Positions 54,271 to 62,582 of a stretch of DNA of 64,000 bases are shown here, one piece after another. This stretch comes from Rhodoferax koreense. Lineage in GTDB: Bacteria > Pseudomonadota > Gammaproteobacteria > Burkholderiales > Burkholderiaceae_C. Every line of letters starts with the position of its first letter. Within the stretch, counting starts at the first letter, position 1. Position numbers and translations under genes: made by a program. Below the pieces are notes generated by a model. That model saw nothing but the letters and a program-made list of their open reading frames with translations, made no database searches and had not been told where the DNA came from. The stretch covers positions 806,001 to 870,000 of the forward strand of contig NZ_CP019236.1 in the NCBI RefSeq assembly GCF_001955695.1, read 5' to 3'.

Positions 54271-54374
54271 GTCAGTGGCGCCCGGCCGCCCGTAGGCACC
54301 GACGCGCACCCTCGGGGGGGCAGCACCATTCCAAGCATGGAGCGAAGCGATGGGCGTGGGGGGTGTTTCATTTC
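54271..54374 (-). repeat. CCCCCTCGGGGG-type dispersed repeat, copy 2
   Basis: Closely matches 33374-33461 in the same order: GTCAGTG, CCGCCCGTAGGCACC, GACGCGC, CCCTCGGGGGGG, GCGAAGCGATG and GCGTGGGGGG...TTTCATTTC, with a 15-bp insertion. It occupies the tail after the 54395 gene. Confidence 0.7.
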
Positions 54375-54394
54375 CGCCGGCCGCGGCGGAACGC

Positions 54395-56098
54395 TCAAAC
54401 GGCCGCCGCCAGGCTCAAGGCCACGGCCTCGGCGACCTTGATGCCGTCCACGCCGGCCGACAGGATGCCACCGGCGTAGCTCGCGCCTTCACCCGCGGGA
54501 TACAGGCCGCGCGTGTTGAGGCTCTGGAAGTCGTCGCCGCGGCTGATTTTCAGCGGCGAAGAAGTGCGGGTTTCCACGCCGGTCAGCACCGCATCGGCCA
54601 GGTCGAAGCCTTTGATCTTGCGGCCGAACACCGGCAGGGCTTCGCGGATCGCGGCGATGGCATAGGCCGGCAACGCGGTCGACAGGTCGCCCAGGCGCAC
54701 GCCGGGTTTGTAGGACGGCTCCACCGCGCCGAGCGTGGTGGAGGCGCGGTTCGCGATGAAGTCGCCCACGAGCTGGCCCGGCGCCTCGTAGGTGCTGCCG
54801 CCGAGCACATAGGCGTTGGATTCGAGCTGGCGCTGCAGTGCGATGCCGGCCAGCGGATGGTAGCCCTGGCCCGGCGGCAGCGCGGTGCCGACGTCGTCAC
54901 CGATGGCGGCGCGCAGCGCAGCGGCGTCCTTGGGAAAGTCTTCGGGCGTGATGCCGACCACGATGCCCGCATTGGCGTTGCGCTCGTTGCGTGAATACTG
55001 GCTCATGCCGTTGGTCACCACGCGGCCCGGCTCGCTGGTGGCAGCGACCACCGTGCCGCCGGGGCACATGCAGAAGCTGTAGACCGAACGGCCGCGTCCC
55101 TCACCATGTTGCGCATGGTGCACCAGCTTGTAGTCGGCGGCGCCCAGCAGCGGATGGCCCGCATGCCGGCCCCAGCGCGCGCGGTCGATCAGGCCCTGCG
55201 GGTGTTCGATGCGAAAGCCGATGGAGAACGGCTTGGCTTCGAGGTACACGCCGCGCGCGTGCAGCATGGCGAAGGTGTCGCGCGAACTGTGGCCCAGCGC
55301 CAGCACCAGGTGCGTCACCGGGATCGTGTAGCTCTGCCCCGTGGCCTGGTCGAGGACGGTCGCGCCCCGCAACTGGCCGTCTTCGATCGCCAGGTCGGTC
55401 ACGCGCTGCTGGAAGCGGATCTCGCCACCGAGCGCAATGATCTGCTCGCGCATGTGCTCCACCACCTTGACCAGCTTGAAGGTGCCGATGTGCGGATGGG
55501 CGGCCACGAGGATCTCCTCGGGCGCGCCGGCCTTCACGAATTCGGTCATCACCGTGCGGCCCAGGTGGCGCGGATCCTTGATCTGGCTGTAGAGCTTGCC
55601 GTCGGAAAACGTGCCCGCGCCGCCTTCGCCGAACTGCACGTTCGATTCGGGATGCAGCTCGCTCTTTCGCCACAGGCCCCAGGTGTCCTTGGTGCGCTCG
55701 CGCACCGTCTTGCCGCGCTCGAGCACGATCGGCCGGAAGCCCATCTTGGCCAGCATCAGCGCTGCGAAGATGCCGCACGGGCCGAAGCCGACGACCACCG
55801 GCCGCAGGGGCAGCAGCGCCGGGGCTTGCGCCGGGGCGTTGTACGTCATGTCCGGCGCGGGGCGGATGTGCGGGTGGCCGGCGTGCCTGGCGAGCAGTTC
55901 GGCCTCCAGCGCCGCATCGAGCGCCACGTCGACGATGTAGACCTGCAGCAGATCGGCCTTGCGCGCGTCGAAGCTGCGCTTGAAGATCTGGAAGGACTGG
56001 AACTGCGCGGCCGTCACGCCGAGCGTCTGGGCGGCAAGTTCGGGCAGCGCGGCGTCGGCGTGCTCGAGGGGGAGCTTGAGTTCGGAGATGCGGATCAT
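54395..56098 (-). CDS. NAD(P)/FAD-dependent oxidoreductase (conserved dehydrogenase family)
   Basis: A 567-residue flavoprotein. An N-terminal domain of about 95 residues (RISELKLPLEHAD) precedes the FAD-binding loop VVGFGPCGIFAAL (about 101-113), followed by VLERGKTVRERTKDTWGLW, NVQFGEGGAGTFSDGKLYSQIKD and a C-terminal YPAGEGASYAGGILSAGVDGIKVAE. This order is that of a widespread family of uncharacterised FAD-dependent dehydrogenases with an extended N-terminus. The reaction is unknown. It lies 82 bp after priA on the same strand. Confidence 0.85.
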   Translation of the reverse strand: MIRISELKLPLEHADAALPELAAQTLGVTAAQFQSFQIFKRSFDARKADLLQVYIVDVALDAALEAELLARHAGHPHIRPAPDMTYNAPAQAPALLPLRPVVVGFGPCGIFAALMLAKMGFRPIVLERGKTVRERTKDTWGLWRKSELHPESNVQFGEGGAGTFSDGKLYSQIKDPRHLGRTVMTEFVKAGAPEEILVAAHPHIGTFKLVKVVEHMREQIIALGGEIRFQQRVTDLAIEDGQLRGATVLDQATGQSYTIPVTHLVLALGHSSRDTFAMLHARGVYLEAKPFSIGFRIEHPQGLIDRARWGRHAGHPLLGAADYKLVHHAQHGEGRGRSVYSFCMCPGGTVVAATSEPGRVVTNGMSQYSRNERNANAGIVVGITPEDFPKDAAALRAAIGDDVGTALPPGQGYHPLAGIALQRQLESNAYVLGGSTYEAPGQLVGDFIANRASTTLGAVEPSYKPGVRLGDLSTALPAYAIAAIREALPVFGRKIKGFDLADAVLTGVETRTSSPLKISRGDDFQSLNTRGLYPAGEGASYAGGILSAGVDGIKVAEAVALSLAAAV

Positions 56099-56180
56099 GG
56101 GGCCTCGGGGCTTGTGTTTATCAAGCAAGGGGTGGGATTTTACGGGAGCGCGCGCCGAGGAGGCGGTGGCGGTCGGCGGC

Positions 56181-58322
56181 TCAGATGGTCTGCGGGTCCA
56201 CGTCCACCGCCCAGCGCACCATGCCCTTGGCCTCCGGTGCCGACCGTGTCGCGCGCAGCACGTCCTGCCACGCCGCCAGGAACTTCTGCAGCGCGCCGCG
56301 CGAGGGGCTCTCCAGCAGCATCTGCGCACGCTCGATGTTGGCCACGCGCTGGATGGTCATCGGCACGGCCGGGTAAAGGGTGACGTGTTCGGCGCCGGGC
56401 AGGGGTTCGGCGGCGGCGCTGGCCAGCGTGAGGAAGGCCTGGGCGGCTTCCTGCGTGCGGGCCTCGGCGCGCACCAGCGCCTGGAAGCTGAACGGCGGCA
56501 TGCCGGCGGTGAGGCGCTCGGCGATCTGGCCCTCGGCGAACCTCGGGTAATCGTGGCGCTGCAGCGCGGCGAACAGCGGATGCTGCGGGTGCGAGGTCTG
56601 CACCCACATCTCGCTGGCCGCGCTGTGGGCCGCGTCGCGCCCGGCCCGGCCTCCGGCCTGCATCAACAGGCTGAACAGCCGCTCCGGCGCGCGGAAGTCG
56701 CTGGAGAACAGCGCGCCGTCGGGGTTGATCGCGGCCACCAGCGTGATGCGGCGGAAGTCGTGCCCCTTGGCGATCATCTGGGTACCGACCAGCACGTCCA
56801 CCTCGCCGCTGTGCACCTGCGCCAGCTGCGATTCGAGTGCGCCCTTGAGCTTGGTGCTGTCCGCGTCGATGCGCGCGATGCGCACCGCGCCGCCGCCGGG
56901 CCGCTCCACGCCGGCCAGCAGTTCGGCCAGGTGCTCCTCCAGCCGTTCGGTGCCACGGCCGATCGGTGCGATGTCGGGGTCGCCGCAATTCGGGCAGGCG
57001 CGCGGCACGCGTTCGGCAAAGCCGCAGTGGTGGCAGCGCAGGCTGCGGTCGATCTTGTGGAACACCCGGAACGCGCTGCAGTTCGGGCATTCGCTCTTCC
57101 AGTCGCAACTGCTGCACGACAGCACCGGCGCGTAGCCACGCCGGTTCAGGAACACCATGCTTTGCTCGCCGCGTGCGATGCGTTGCCGGATGGCGTCGAC
57201 GAGCTGCGGTGAAAACACCGTCTTGCGCTGCTGCAGGTTCATGTCGACCAGCCGCACCCGAGGCAGCGCACCGGCGCCGATACGCGAGGGCATGGCCAGC
57301 CGCACGTAACGCCCACCCTCGGCCGCCGGGCGGCTGTGGTGCCAGCTCTCCAGGGACGGCGTGGCCGAACCCAGCAGCACGCGGCAATGCACCTGGTCCA
57401 CCGCTGCGCCGGGCCCGGCCAGGCTGTTTTCGAGCTGGCTGCGGTACACCGCGAGGTCGCGCGCCGAGTAGCGTGCGCCTTCTTGCTGCTTGTAGCTCGG
57501 GTCGTGTTCCTCGTCGACCACGATCAGCCTGAGGCGCGGCAGCGAGGCGAAAACCGCCATGCGCGTGCCGAGCACGATGCGTGCGCCGCCCTGCAGCGGT
57601 CCGTGGTGGGCCGAGAGCCAGCTCCTGAGCCGTTGCGGCGGCGTCATGCCGCTGTGCATCGCCACCACCGCTGCGGCGCCGAAACGGGGTTCGAAACGCG
57701 CGCGAAAGCGTGCTTCGAGCTGCGGCGTGAGGTTGATCTCCGGCACCATGACCAGGGCCTGCGCGGCAGGGTCGGCTTCCAGCAGGCGCTGCGCCGCCTG
57801 CAGGTAGACCTCGGTCTTGCCGCTGCCGGTGGCACCGAACAGCAGGAACGGGCCGGCCTGGGCATGGAGTGCGGCGAGCACGCCCGCCTGTTCGGCGCTC
57901 AGTGTCGCGGCGTTGATCGCGGAGTTGGCGTCGGCCTGCGACGGGGGCACGGCACGCTTGAGCCGGCGGCCCAGCTGCATGGCGCTCAGGTCGCGCAATT
58001 GCGGCGGCAGTGCGGCCAGCGCCACCTCGCCGACCGCGCGCTGGTAGTACGCCGCCGCGAACTGCACCAGCCGGCGCCAGGCCGCGCTCAGAGGTGCGAT
58101 GCCGTCGAGCACGCCGGCCACGGCGCGTAACTCGCCGGTATGGGCCGCGATCTCCGGCCTGGCGTTCGCCGGGTCCCAGACCACCCCCAGCGTCTCCCGC
58201 TTGCCCAGCGGCACCCGCACCAGGCTGCCGGGCGCCAGCGGCGTGTCGCTCAGGTAGGTGAGCGGCCCGGCCACCGCGCTGTGCGCCGGGGTCTGGACCA
58301 TGATGGAAACCGTGTGGGACAT
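56181..58322 (-). CDS. priA: Primosomal protein N' (replication restart helicase)
   Basis: PriA reloads the replisome at stalled forks. The 713-residue protein has an N-terminal DNA 3'-end-binding domain, Walker A GATGSGKTEVYLQAA (about 160-174), the DEEHDPSYKQQEG box, and paired zinc fingers (CSSCDWKSECPNC, CHHCGFAERVPRACPNC). The C-terminal helicase lobe carries QMIAKGHDF and QAGGRAGR. The first ATG is 58322; a second in-frame ATG eight codons in (MVQTPAH) is a possible alternative. The region upstream contains DnaA boxes. Confidence 0.96.
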   Translation of the reverse strand: MSHTVSIMVQTPAHSAVAGPLTYLSDTPLAPGSLVRVPLGKRETLGVVWDPANARPEIAAHTGELRAVAGVLDGIAPLSAAWRRLVQFAAAYYQRAVGEVALAALPPQLRDLSAMQLGRRLKRAVPPSQADANSAINAATLSAEQAGVLAALHAQAGPFLLFGATGSGKTEVYLQAAQRLLEADPAAQALVMVPEINLTPQLEARFRARFEPRFGAAAVVAMHSGMTPPQRLRSWLSAHHGPLQGGARIVLGTRMAVFASLPRLRLIVVDEEHDPSYKQQEGARYSARDLAVYRSQLENSLAGPGAAVDQVHCRVLLGSATPSLESWHHSRPAAEGGRYVRLAMPSRIGAGALPRVRLVDMNLQQRKTVFSPQLVDAIRQRIARGEQSMVFLNRRGYAPVLSCSSCDWKSECPNCSAFRVFHKIDRSLRCHHCGFAERVPRACPNCGDPDIAPIGRGTERLEEHLAELLAGVERPGGGAVRIARIDADSTKLKGALESQLAQVHSGEVDVLVGTQMIAKGHDFRRITLVAAINPDGALFSSDFRAPERLFSLLMQAGGRAGRDAAHSAASEMWVQTSHPQHPLFAALQRHDYPRFAEGQIAERLTAGMPPFSFQALVRAEARTQEAAQAFLTLASAAAEPLPGAEHVTLYPAVPMTIQRVANIERAQMLLESPSRGALQKFLAAWQDVLRATRSAPEAKGMVRWAVDVDPQTI

Positions 58323-58481
58323 GGAGGGTTCAGGAGGGACGGGATGTGGCGGCGTGGGTGCGCAGAGGTCAGACGCCTGTTCCGAATCTGACCGTCAGTT
58401 GGCCGGTTTTGTTGATGTGAACTTGCGAAACCGCCCTTAAGTCATTGATTTGAATGTGAAATAGTTGGCATCCAGAGTTTC

Positions 58482-58490
58482 TGTGGATAA
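58482..58490 (-). promoter_or_regulatory. Perfect DnaA box
   Basis: TGTGGATAA on the plus strand equals TTATCCACA on the minus strand, the exact DnaA consensus. The downstream TTTGTTGATAT contains a weaker match with seven of nine bases. Confidence 0.7.
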
Positions 58491-58668
58491 CTTTGTTGAT
58501 ATCAGGGCCGGAGCATCGCCGAAGCCTTGTAAATCAAGGGTTTGCTTGGAATGCCTGCAAAAAAAGCAAATTTGCAATCCCTTATGAATCAACGACTTGC
58601 GATCGCTATTGGTTTTGTAGCAACACTCATGGCGCCAACTCCCCAAGACGCCGTGGCCCCCTGGATTT

Positions 58669-58677
58669 TGTGCATAA
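58669..58677 (-). promoter_or_regulatory. DnaA box (TTATGCACA type)
   Basis: TGTGCATAA on the plus strand is TTATGCACA on the minus strand, fitting TTATNCACA. It has the same orientation as the box at 58482 and lies about 180 bp from it. Confidence 0.55.
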
Positions 58678-58773
58678 GTAAGACGGTGCGACGCGGTTTT
58701 TGGCCCGAAAGGTGGTATACGGCCGCTGTAAGCGAGGTTGTATGACCTCTCGGGCACCGCCTGCCCCGTTGAT

Positions 58774-59886
58774 TCAGGCCCTGATGCGCCTGGAGGCCGC
58801 ATGCACCGCCTCGACCAGCGCCGACACGTGCTCCGGCGGGGTGTACTGGCTGATGCCGTGGCCCAGGTTGAAGATGTGCGTCGGCCCCACGCCTGCGCCC
58901 TGGTGCGGCTTGCCGAAGCTCTGCACCACCTTGTCCACCTCGGCCACGATCTGCGCGGGCGGCGCGAACAGCACGTTCGGATCGATGTTGCCCTGCAGCG
59001 CCTTGCCCGGCGCCATACCCAAAGGATCGACCGCGCCGCCGACCTGTGCGCGCGCGCGCGCCAGGTTCACCGTCCAGTCCAGGCCCAGCACCTCGCAGTC
59101 GAGCCCGGCCATTTCTTCGAGCCACAGGCCGCCGCCTTTGGTGAACACCAGGCGCGGAATGCGCTGGCCGTTGTGTTCGGTCTTGAGCTGGCGCAGCACC
59201 TGCTGCGTATAGGCCATGCTGAAGGCCTGGAAAGCGCCATCGGCCAGCACGCCGCCCCAGCTGTCGAAGATCATCACGGCCTGCGCGCCGGCCTCGATCT
59301 GCGCATTCAGGTAGGCCGCCACCGCGTCGGCGTTGACCTGCAGCATCCGGTGCATCAGGTCCGGCCGGCTGTAGAGCATGCTTTTCACCAGGCGGTAGTC
59401 GTCCGAGCCCTTGCCTTCGACCATGTAGCAGGCCAGCGTCCACGGGCTGCCCGAGAAGCCGATCAGCGGCACGCGGCCGTTCAGCGCACGGCGGATGGAC
59501 GTGACGGCGTCGAACACGTAGCGCAACTTGTCCAGGTCGGGCACGCGCAACGCCGCCACGGCGGCTTCGTCGCGCACCGGCGAGGCGAAGCGCGGCCCTT
59601 CGCCTTGCGCGAAGCTCAGGCCCAGGCCCATGGCGTCGGGCACGGTGAGGATGTCGGAGAACAGGATCGCCGCGTCGAGCTTGTAACGGGCCAGGGGCTG
59701 GAGCGTGACTTCCGTGGCGTAGTCGGTGTTGGTCGCCAGACCCATGAAACTGCCCGCCTTGGCGCGCGTGGCCACGTATTCGGGCAGGTAGCGCCCGGCC
59801 TGGCGCATCAGCCAGACGGGCGTGTGGTCGGTGGATTGGCGCAGGCAGGCGCGGATGAACGTGTCGTTTTGGAGTGGGGCGAACAT
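58774..59886 (-). CDS. hemE: Uroporphyrinogen decarboxylase
   Basis: HemE removes four carboxyl groups from uroporphyrinogen III to give coproporphyrinogen III for haem. The 370-residue protein has the N-terminal signature [14 protein letters not shown] (about 23-36) with the catalytic arginines, the Asp in [14 protein letters not shown], and the block [12 protein letters not shown]. The downstream priA gene on the same strand is a conserved neighbour in many betaproteobacteria. No clear Shine-Dalgarno is visible. Confidence 0.96.
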   Translation of the reverse strand: MFAPLQNDTFIRACLRQSTDHTPVWLMRQAGRYLPEYVATRAKAGSFMGLATNTDYATEVTLQPLARYKLDAAILFSDILTVPDAMGLGLSFAQGEGPRFASPVRDEAAVAALRVPDLDKLRYVFDAVTSIRRALNGRVPLIGFSGSPWTLACYMVEGKGSDDYRLVKSMLYSRPDLMHRMLQVNADAVAAYLNAQIEAGAQAVMIFDSWGGVLADGAFQAFSMAYTQQVLRQLKTEHNGQRIPRLVFTKGGGLWLEEMAGLDCEVLGLDWTVNLARARAQVGGAVDPLGMAPGKALQGNIDPNVLFAPPAQIVAEVDKVVQSFGKPHQGAGVGPTHIFNLGHGISQYTPPEHVSALVEAVHAASRRIRA

Positions 59887-59940
59887 GGGGGGATTGTCGC
59901 AGGCGGGTGCCGCCCGACGAGGTTCCCCGTCAAATCGGAC

Positions 59941-61266
59941 TTACGAAGCCGATGTCGCCGCCGGATGCCGCAACAACATCCGGTCCAGCGCATTCAGCGT
60001 CTCGTACGATTCCGCCAGGTCCGCGAACAGCGCCGCGTTGTCCGGCGCCGCCGCCTGGCCGTGCCAGCCGGCGCGAAACAGGTCGAAGATTTCGCCGAAC
60101 GAGCGTTGCCCGTCGATCAGTCCCAGCAGCTTGGCGCCGTACCGGCCCGGATTCACCATCATCGACACGCCCGAATGCTGGTGGTTCAGGCGGAACGGCT
60201 GGCCGCGGCTGGCGCCGAACACCTTTTCGACCACGGGGCCGGTCAGCGGCTCGTGGAAGTAGAACGGCACCATCTCGGCATCGCCGTACACCGCGGTGCA
60301 GGCGGCGCTGCGTGTGAGGTACAGCGAATGGGTGATGATGTTGCCGCCCAGGAGTTCGGCCATCTCGTACTGCTGGCGCAGCGGACGCTGGCGCAGCTCG
60401 GCCAGCACGGCCGGCGGCCTGGCGCCGAGCACCATGTGCGGCAGGTAGGGCGAGCGGCCGCGCTGCACATCGGAGAAAGCCAGGTGGAAGCCGTGGCCGC
60501 CCGGGCCTTCGCCGAGCCAATCGAACAGTTCGCCGACGCTGTAGGCGCGGTCCTGGGAATGCAGCAGCAGGTCGTAGATGCCGGCGTCGCCCATCTTGTG
60601 GTCGTGGTGCAGTTCGCCGCCGCGTGCGAACCAGTTGCCCGGCGGCAGGCTGGCGAGAATGTCCTTGGTGTTGGCGATCTTGCGCGGCGTTGCGGCCGTG
60701 TCGCCGTTCACCAGGCGCATCAGCTGCTGCATCTGGTAGACGCCGGTGCGGCCGATGCTGGCATAGACCATCAGGCCGATCACGCCATCGTCCTTCAGCA
60801 CGCTCAGCAGGGCTTTGAAACCTTCGTCCGGATCGGCCAGATGGTGCAGCACACCGCTGCAGTTGATGTAGTCGAAACGGCCCAGCGCGGGCGCGAGGGC
60901 GGGCAGGTTCAGCAGCGAATCGTGCACCCATTCGATGTTGGCCAGGCCGCGGATGGCGGCGCGCTCCTTCGCGATGGCGATGCTGGCCGCGCTCATGTCC
61001 AGGTGCACCACGCGTGCGTCGTCGGCCCCGATCGCGCGCAATTGCTCGGCCAGGAAGATCGTGGCGTCACCCGTGCCGCCACCGGCCACCAGGGCCTTGA
61101 AGCCATGCCGGAAGGACTGCCGTCCGGCATAGCCGTAGTGGTTGATCATCGGCAGGTCTTCGAGCCAGGTCTGCACCAGGCGTTTGCGGTCGTCCTGCGG
61201 GTCGCGCGGCGGATAGGGCAGGGCTTCGTACTGTTCGCGCACCTGGGGCAGGTAGTTGTCTGGCAT
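59941..61266 (-). CDS. SAM-dependent methyltransferase with C-terminal domain
   Basis: A 441-residue protein whose N-terminal 190 residues form a class I methyltransferase fold. The SAM loop is VAGGGTGDATIFLAE (about 60-74), followed by VVHLDMSAASI, and FDYINCSGVLHHLADPDEG is motif IV. The C-terminal half, with NHQHSGVSMMVNPGRYG and DGQRSFGEIFDLF, looks like a PqqD-like or regulatory domain and is not one I can name. The N-terminus has REQYEALPYPPRDP. The methyl acceptor is unknown. Confidence 0.8.
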   Translation of the reverse strand: MPDNYLPQVREQYEALPYPPRDPQDDRKRLVQTWLEDLPMINHYGYAGRQSFRHGFKALVAGGGTGDATIFLAEQLRAIGADDARVVHLDMSAASIAIAKERAAIRGLANIEWVHDSLLNLPALAPALGRFDYINCSGVLHHLADPDEGFKALLSVLKDDGVIGLMVYASIGRTGVYQMQQLMRLVNGDTAATPRKIANTKDILASLPPGNWFARGGELHHDHKMGDAGIYDLLLHSQDRAYSVGELFDWLGEGPGGHGFHLAFSDVQRGRSPYLPHMVLGARPPAVLAELRQRPLRQQYEMAELLGGNIITHSLYLTRSAACTAVYGDAEMVPFYFHEPLTGPVVEKVFGASRGQPFRLNHQHSGVSMMVNPGRYGAKLLGLIDGQRSFGEIFDLFRAGWHGQAAAPDNAALFADLAESYETLNALDRMLLRHPAATSAS

Positions 61267-61288
61267 GGGGGATGGGAAAAGAGGTGGG

Positions 61289-62026
61289 TCAGCGCACCGG
61301 AAGGAACTGGAAGAAGGTGCCGCCGACCAGATTCTGCACGTAACTGATGGCGGCACGGCGGTACTTCTCGGTGACCACCGCCGACAGCAGGTCGAGCCGG
61401 CCGATGATCTTGCCGAATTCGCGCTCGTAGCTCAGGTTGCGCTCGCTGGGGTTGATCTCGTCGGCCAGCAGCAGCGGCTGGCCGTTCGCCGCGCGGCGCG
61501 TGCCGAGCAGCCACACGGCGGCCTCGACGTTGCGCGCCGCGTTGTAGAGGTGCTGCGCGTCCAGGCCGTCGATCAGGTAGAACACCGTCTTGTCGCCATG
61601 CGCGGCGATCAGCATGTCGGCATTGGCGATCACGAAGGCGGCCACGCGGTCGCCCTTGAAGTCGGGGCTGAGCGCGAGCGACAGGGCCTTGATGTCGCGC
61701 TGGCCCTGCAGGCCCGGCCAGGGCGTGCGCGATTCGATGGCCGTGCGCACCTGGCCCACCGCGTCCTCGCGGCTGGTGTTGCCGGTCTTGCGCCATTCGG
61801 CGGGATTGCGCCGGTACAGCTTGTCGGCCAGGCGCAGCAGCGCGTCGAGGTTTTCCTTCATGCCGATGGTGGCCATGCGGTTCACGTCGGACTGCGCCAG
61901 TTCGCCGGAAGTCACCGGCGCCGATTTCGCCTCCCCGTGCGGCGCGGGTGTGGGTTCGAAGGCGGAGCAGGCGGCCAGCAGGCCGGCCACGCCGAGCATG
62001 GCGGCCCGGGCCGCGGTCCGCCGCAT
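61289..62026 (-). CDS. Predicted lipoprotein of unknown function
   Basis: A 245-residue exported protein with a lipoprotein signal (LLAAC, Cys about 20), followed by a Pro-rich tether. The mature domain contains SDVNRMATIGMKENLDALLRLADKLY and GKIIGRLDLLSAVVTEKYRR. I do not recognise a named family. ATG 62026 was chosen; GTG 62038 is a four-codon longer alternative with equally poor signals. It lies 17 bp after the CoA-binding gene and 22 bp before the methyltransferase gene on the same strand. Confidence 0.75.
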   Translation of the reverse strand: MRRTAARAAMLGVAGLLAACSAFEPTPAPHGEAKSAPVTSGELAQSDVNRMATIGMKENLDALLRLADKLYRRNPAEWRKTGNTSREDAVGQVRTAIESRTPWPGLQGQRDIKALSLALSPDFKGDRVAAFVIANADMLIAAHGDKTVFYLIDGLDAQHLYNAARNVEAAVWLLGTRRAANGQPLLLADEINPSERNLSYEREFGKIIGRLDLLSAVVTEKYRRAAISYVQNLVGGTFFQFLPVR

Positions 62027-62043
62027 CGGGCCGTTCACGGGAT

Positions 62044-62481
62044 TCAACGCGGCGCCAGCAGACCGCGGGCGGTCAGCACGCCGTGTTCGATCTTCATGCA
62101 CTTGTTCTGCACCACGCGCAGGCCGGCCGCGCTGGCCTTGCGCGCCGCCGCGGCATGGCTCACCCCCAGCTGCATCCACACGGCCTTGGCGCCGATGGCG
62201 ATGGCCTCGTCGACGAGGGCCGGCATGTTGGCGCTCTGACGGAAGCAGTCGACCACCTCGACCCGGTGTTCGCGCGCCGCCTCGGTCAGCGAAGGGAACA
62301 CCGTTTCGCCGAGGATTTCCGGCACGCCCGCCTCAGGGTTCACCGGCAGGATGCGGTAACCGTAGGACTGCAGGGCGCGCGCCACGGCATGGCTGTCGCG
62401 GTTCGGGTCGGGCGACAGGCCGACCACGGCGATGTTGCGCGCATGGGTCAGGATCTGGCGGATGGCGTCGGCTTCGTTCAT
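62044..62481 (-). CDS. CoA-binding domain protein (YccU-like)
   Basis: A 145-residue Rossmann-like protein of the CoA-binding family. Visible features are VVGLSPDPNRDSHAVARALQSYGYRILPVNP (about 19-49), VDCFRQSANMP and WMQLGVSHAAAARKASAAGL, then the conserved NKCMKIEH. Members bind CoA or nucleotides; the role is unclear. It is the first of three closely spaced minus-strand genes (lipoprotein and methyltransferase follow). Confidence 0.85.
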   Translation of the reverse strand: MNEADAIRQILTHARNIAVVGLSPDPNRDSHAVARALQSYGYRILPVNPEAGVPEILGETVFPSLTEAAREHRVEVVDCFRQSANMPALVDEAIAIGAKAVWMQLGVSHAAAARKASAAGLRVVQNKCMKIEHGVLTARGLLAPR

Positions 62482-62533
62482 GGGCCGGAGTTTAGGTTCA
62501 GATCGGCGCGAAAAAGCCCGGGAAAAGTCTTGT

Positions 62534-62579
62534 AACGCCCGCTCGCGCCGGGATGGGCTTATTCACCTTTGCGGGCGTT
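62534..62579 (-). terminator. Candidate terminator after thiL
   Basis: AACGCCCGC (62534-62542) pairs perfectly with GCGGGCGTT (62571-62579) around a 28-nt loop, starting just after the thiL stop. On the minus strand it is followed by ACAAGACTTTTC, a weak T-rich tail. The loop is large, so another structural role is possible. Confidence 0.45.
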
Positions 62580-62582
62580 GTC

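Larger units (their letters stand above)
54004..54394. other. Intergenic region upstream of the hut ABC operon
   Basis: This 391-bp gap lies between the binding-protein start and the stop of an FAD oxidoreductase gene on the same strand. It holds the operator at 54103 and a copy of the CCCTCGGGGG-type repeat. No gene is supported within it. Confidence 0.7.
58323..58773. other. AT-rich intergenic region between priA and hemE with DnaA boxes
   Basis: A 451-bp gap, AT-rich from about 58440 to 58620 compared with the surrounding genes. It contains two DnaA-box matches in the same orientation and a weaker third (TGTTGATAT), plus one GATC. Short open frames cross it but none has coding features I trust. 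It carries the promoters of neither gene in an obvious form. Confidence 0.6.

Noticed and set aside
58437..58802. A 121-codon minus-strand frame and short plus-strand frames between priA and hemE
   Set aside because: The minus-strand frame overlaps the hemE 3' end, none has a recognisable domain or start signal, and the region reads as an AT-rich regulatory spacer.
58738..61347. An 869-codon plus-strand open frame
   Set aside because: Antisense to hemE and the methyltransferase gene; the composition (His, Arg, Gly, Gln repeats) is typical of a shadow frame.
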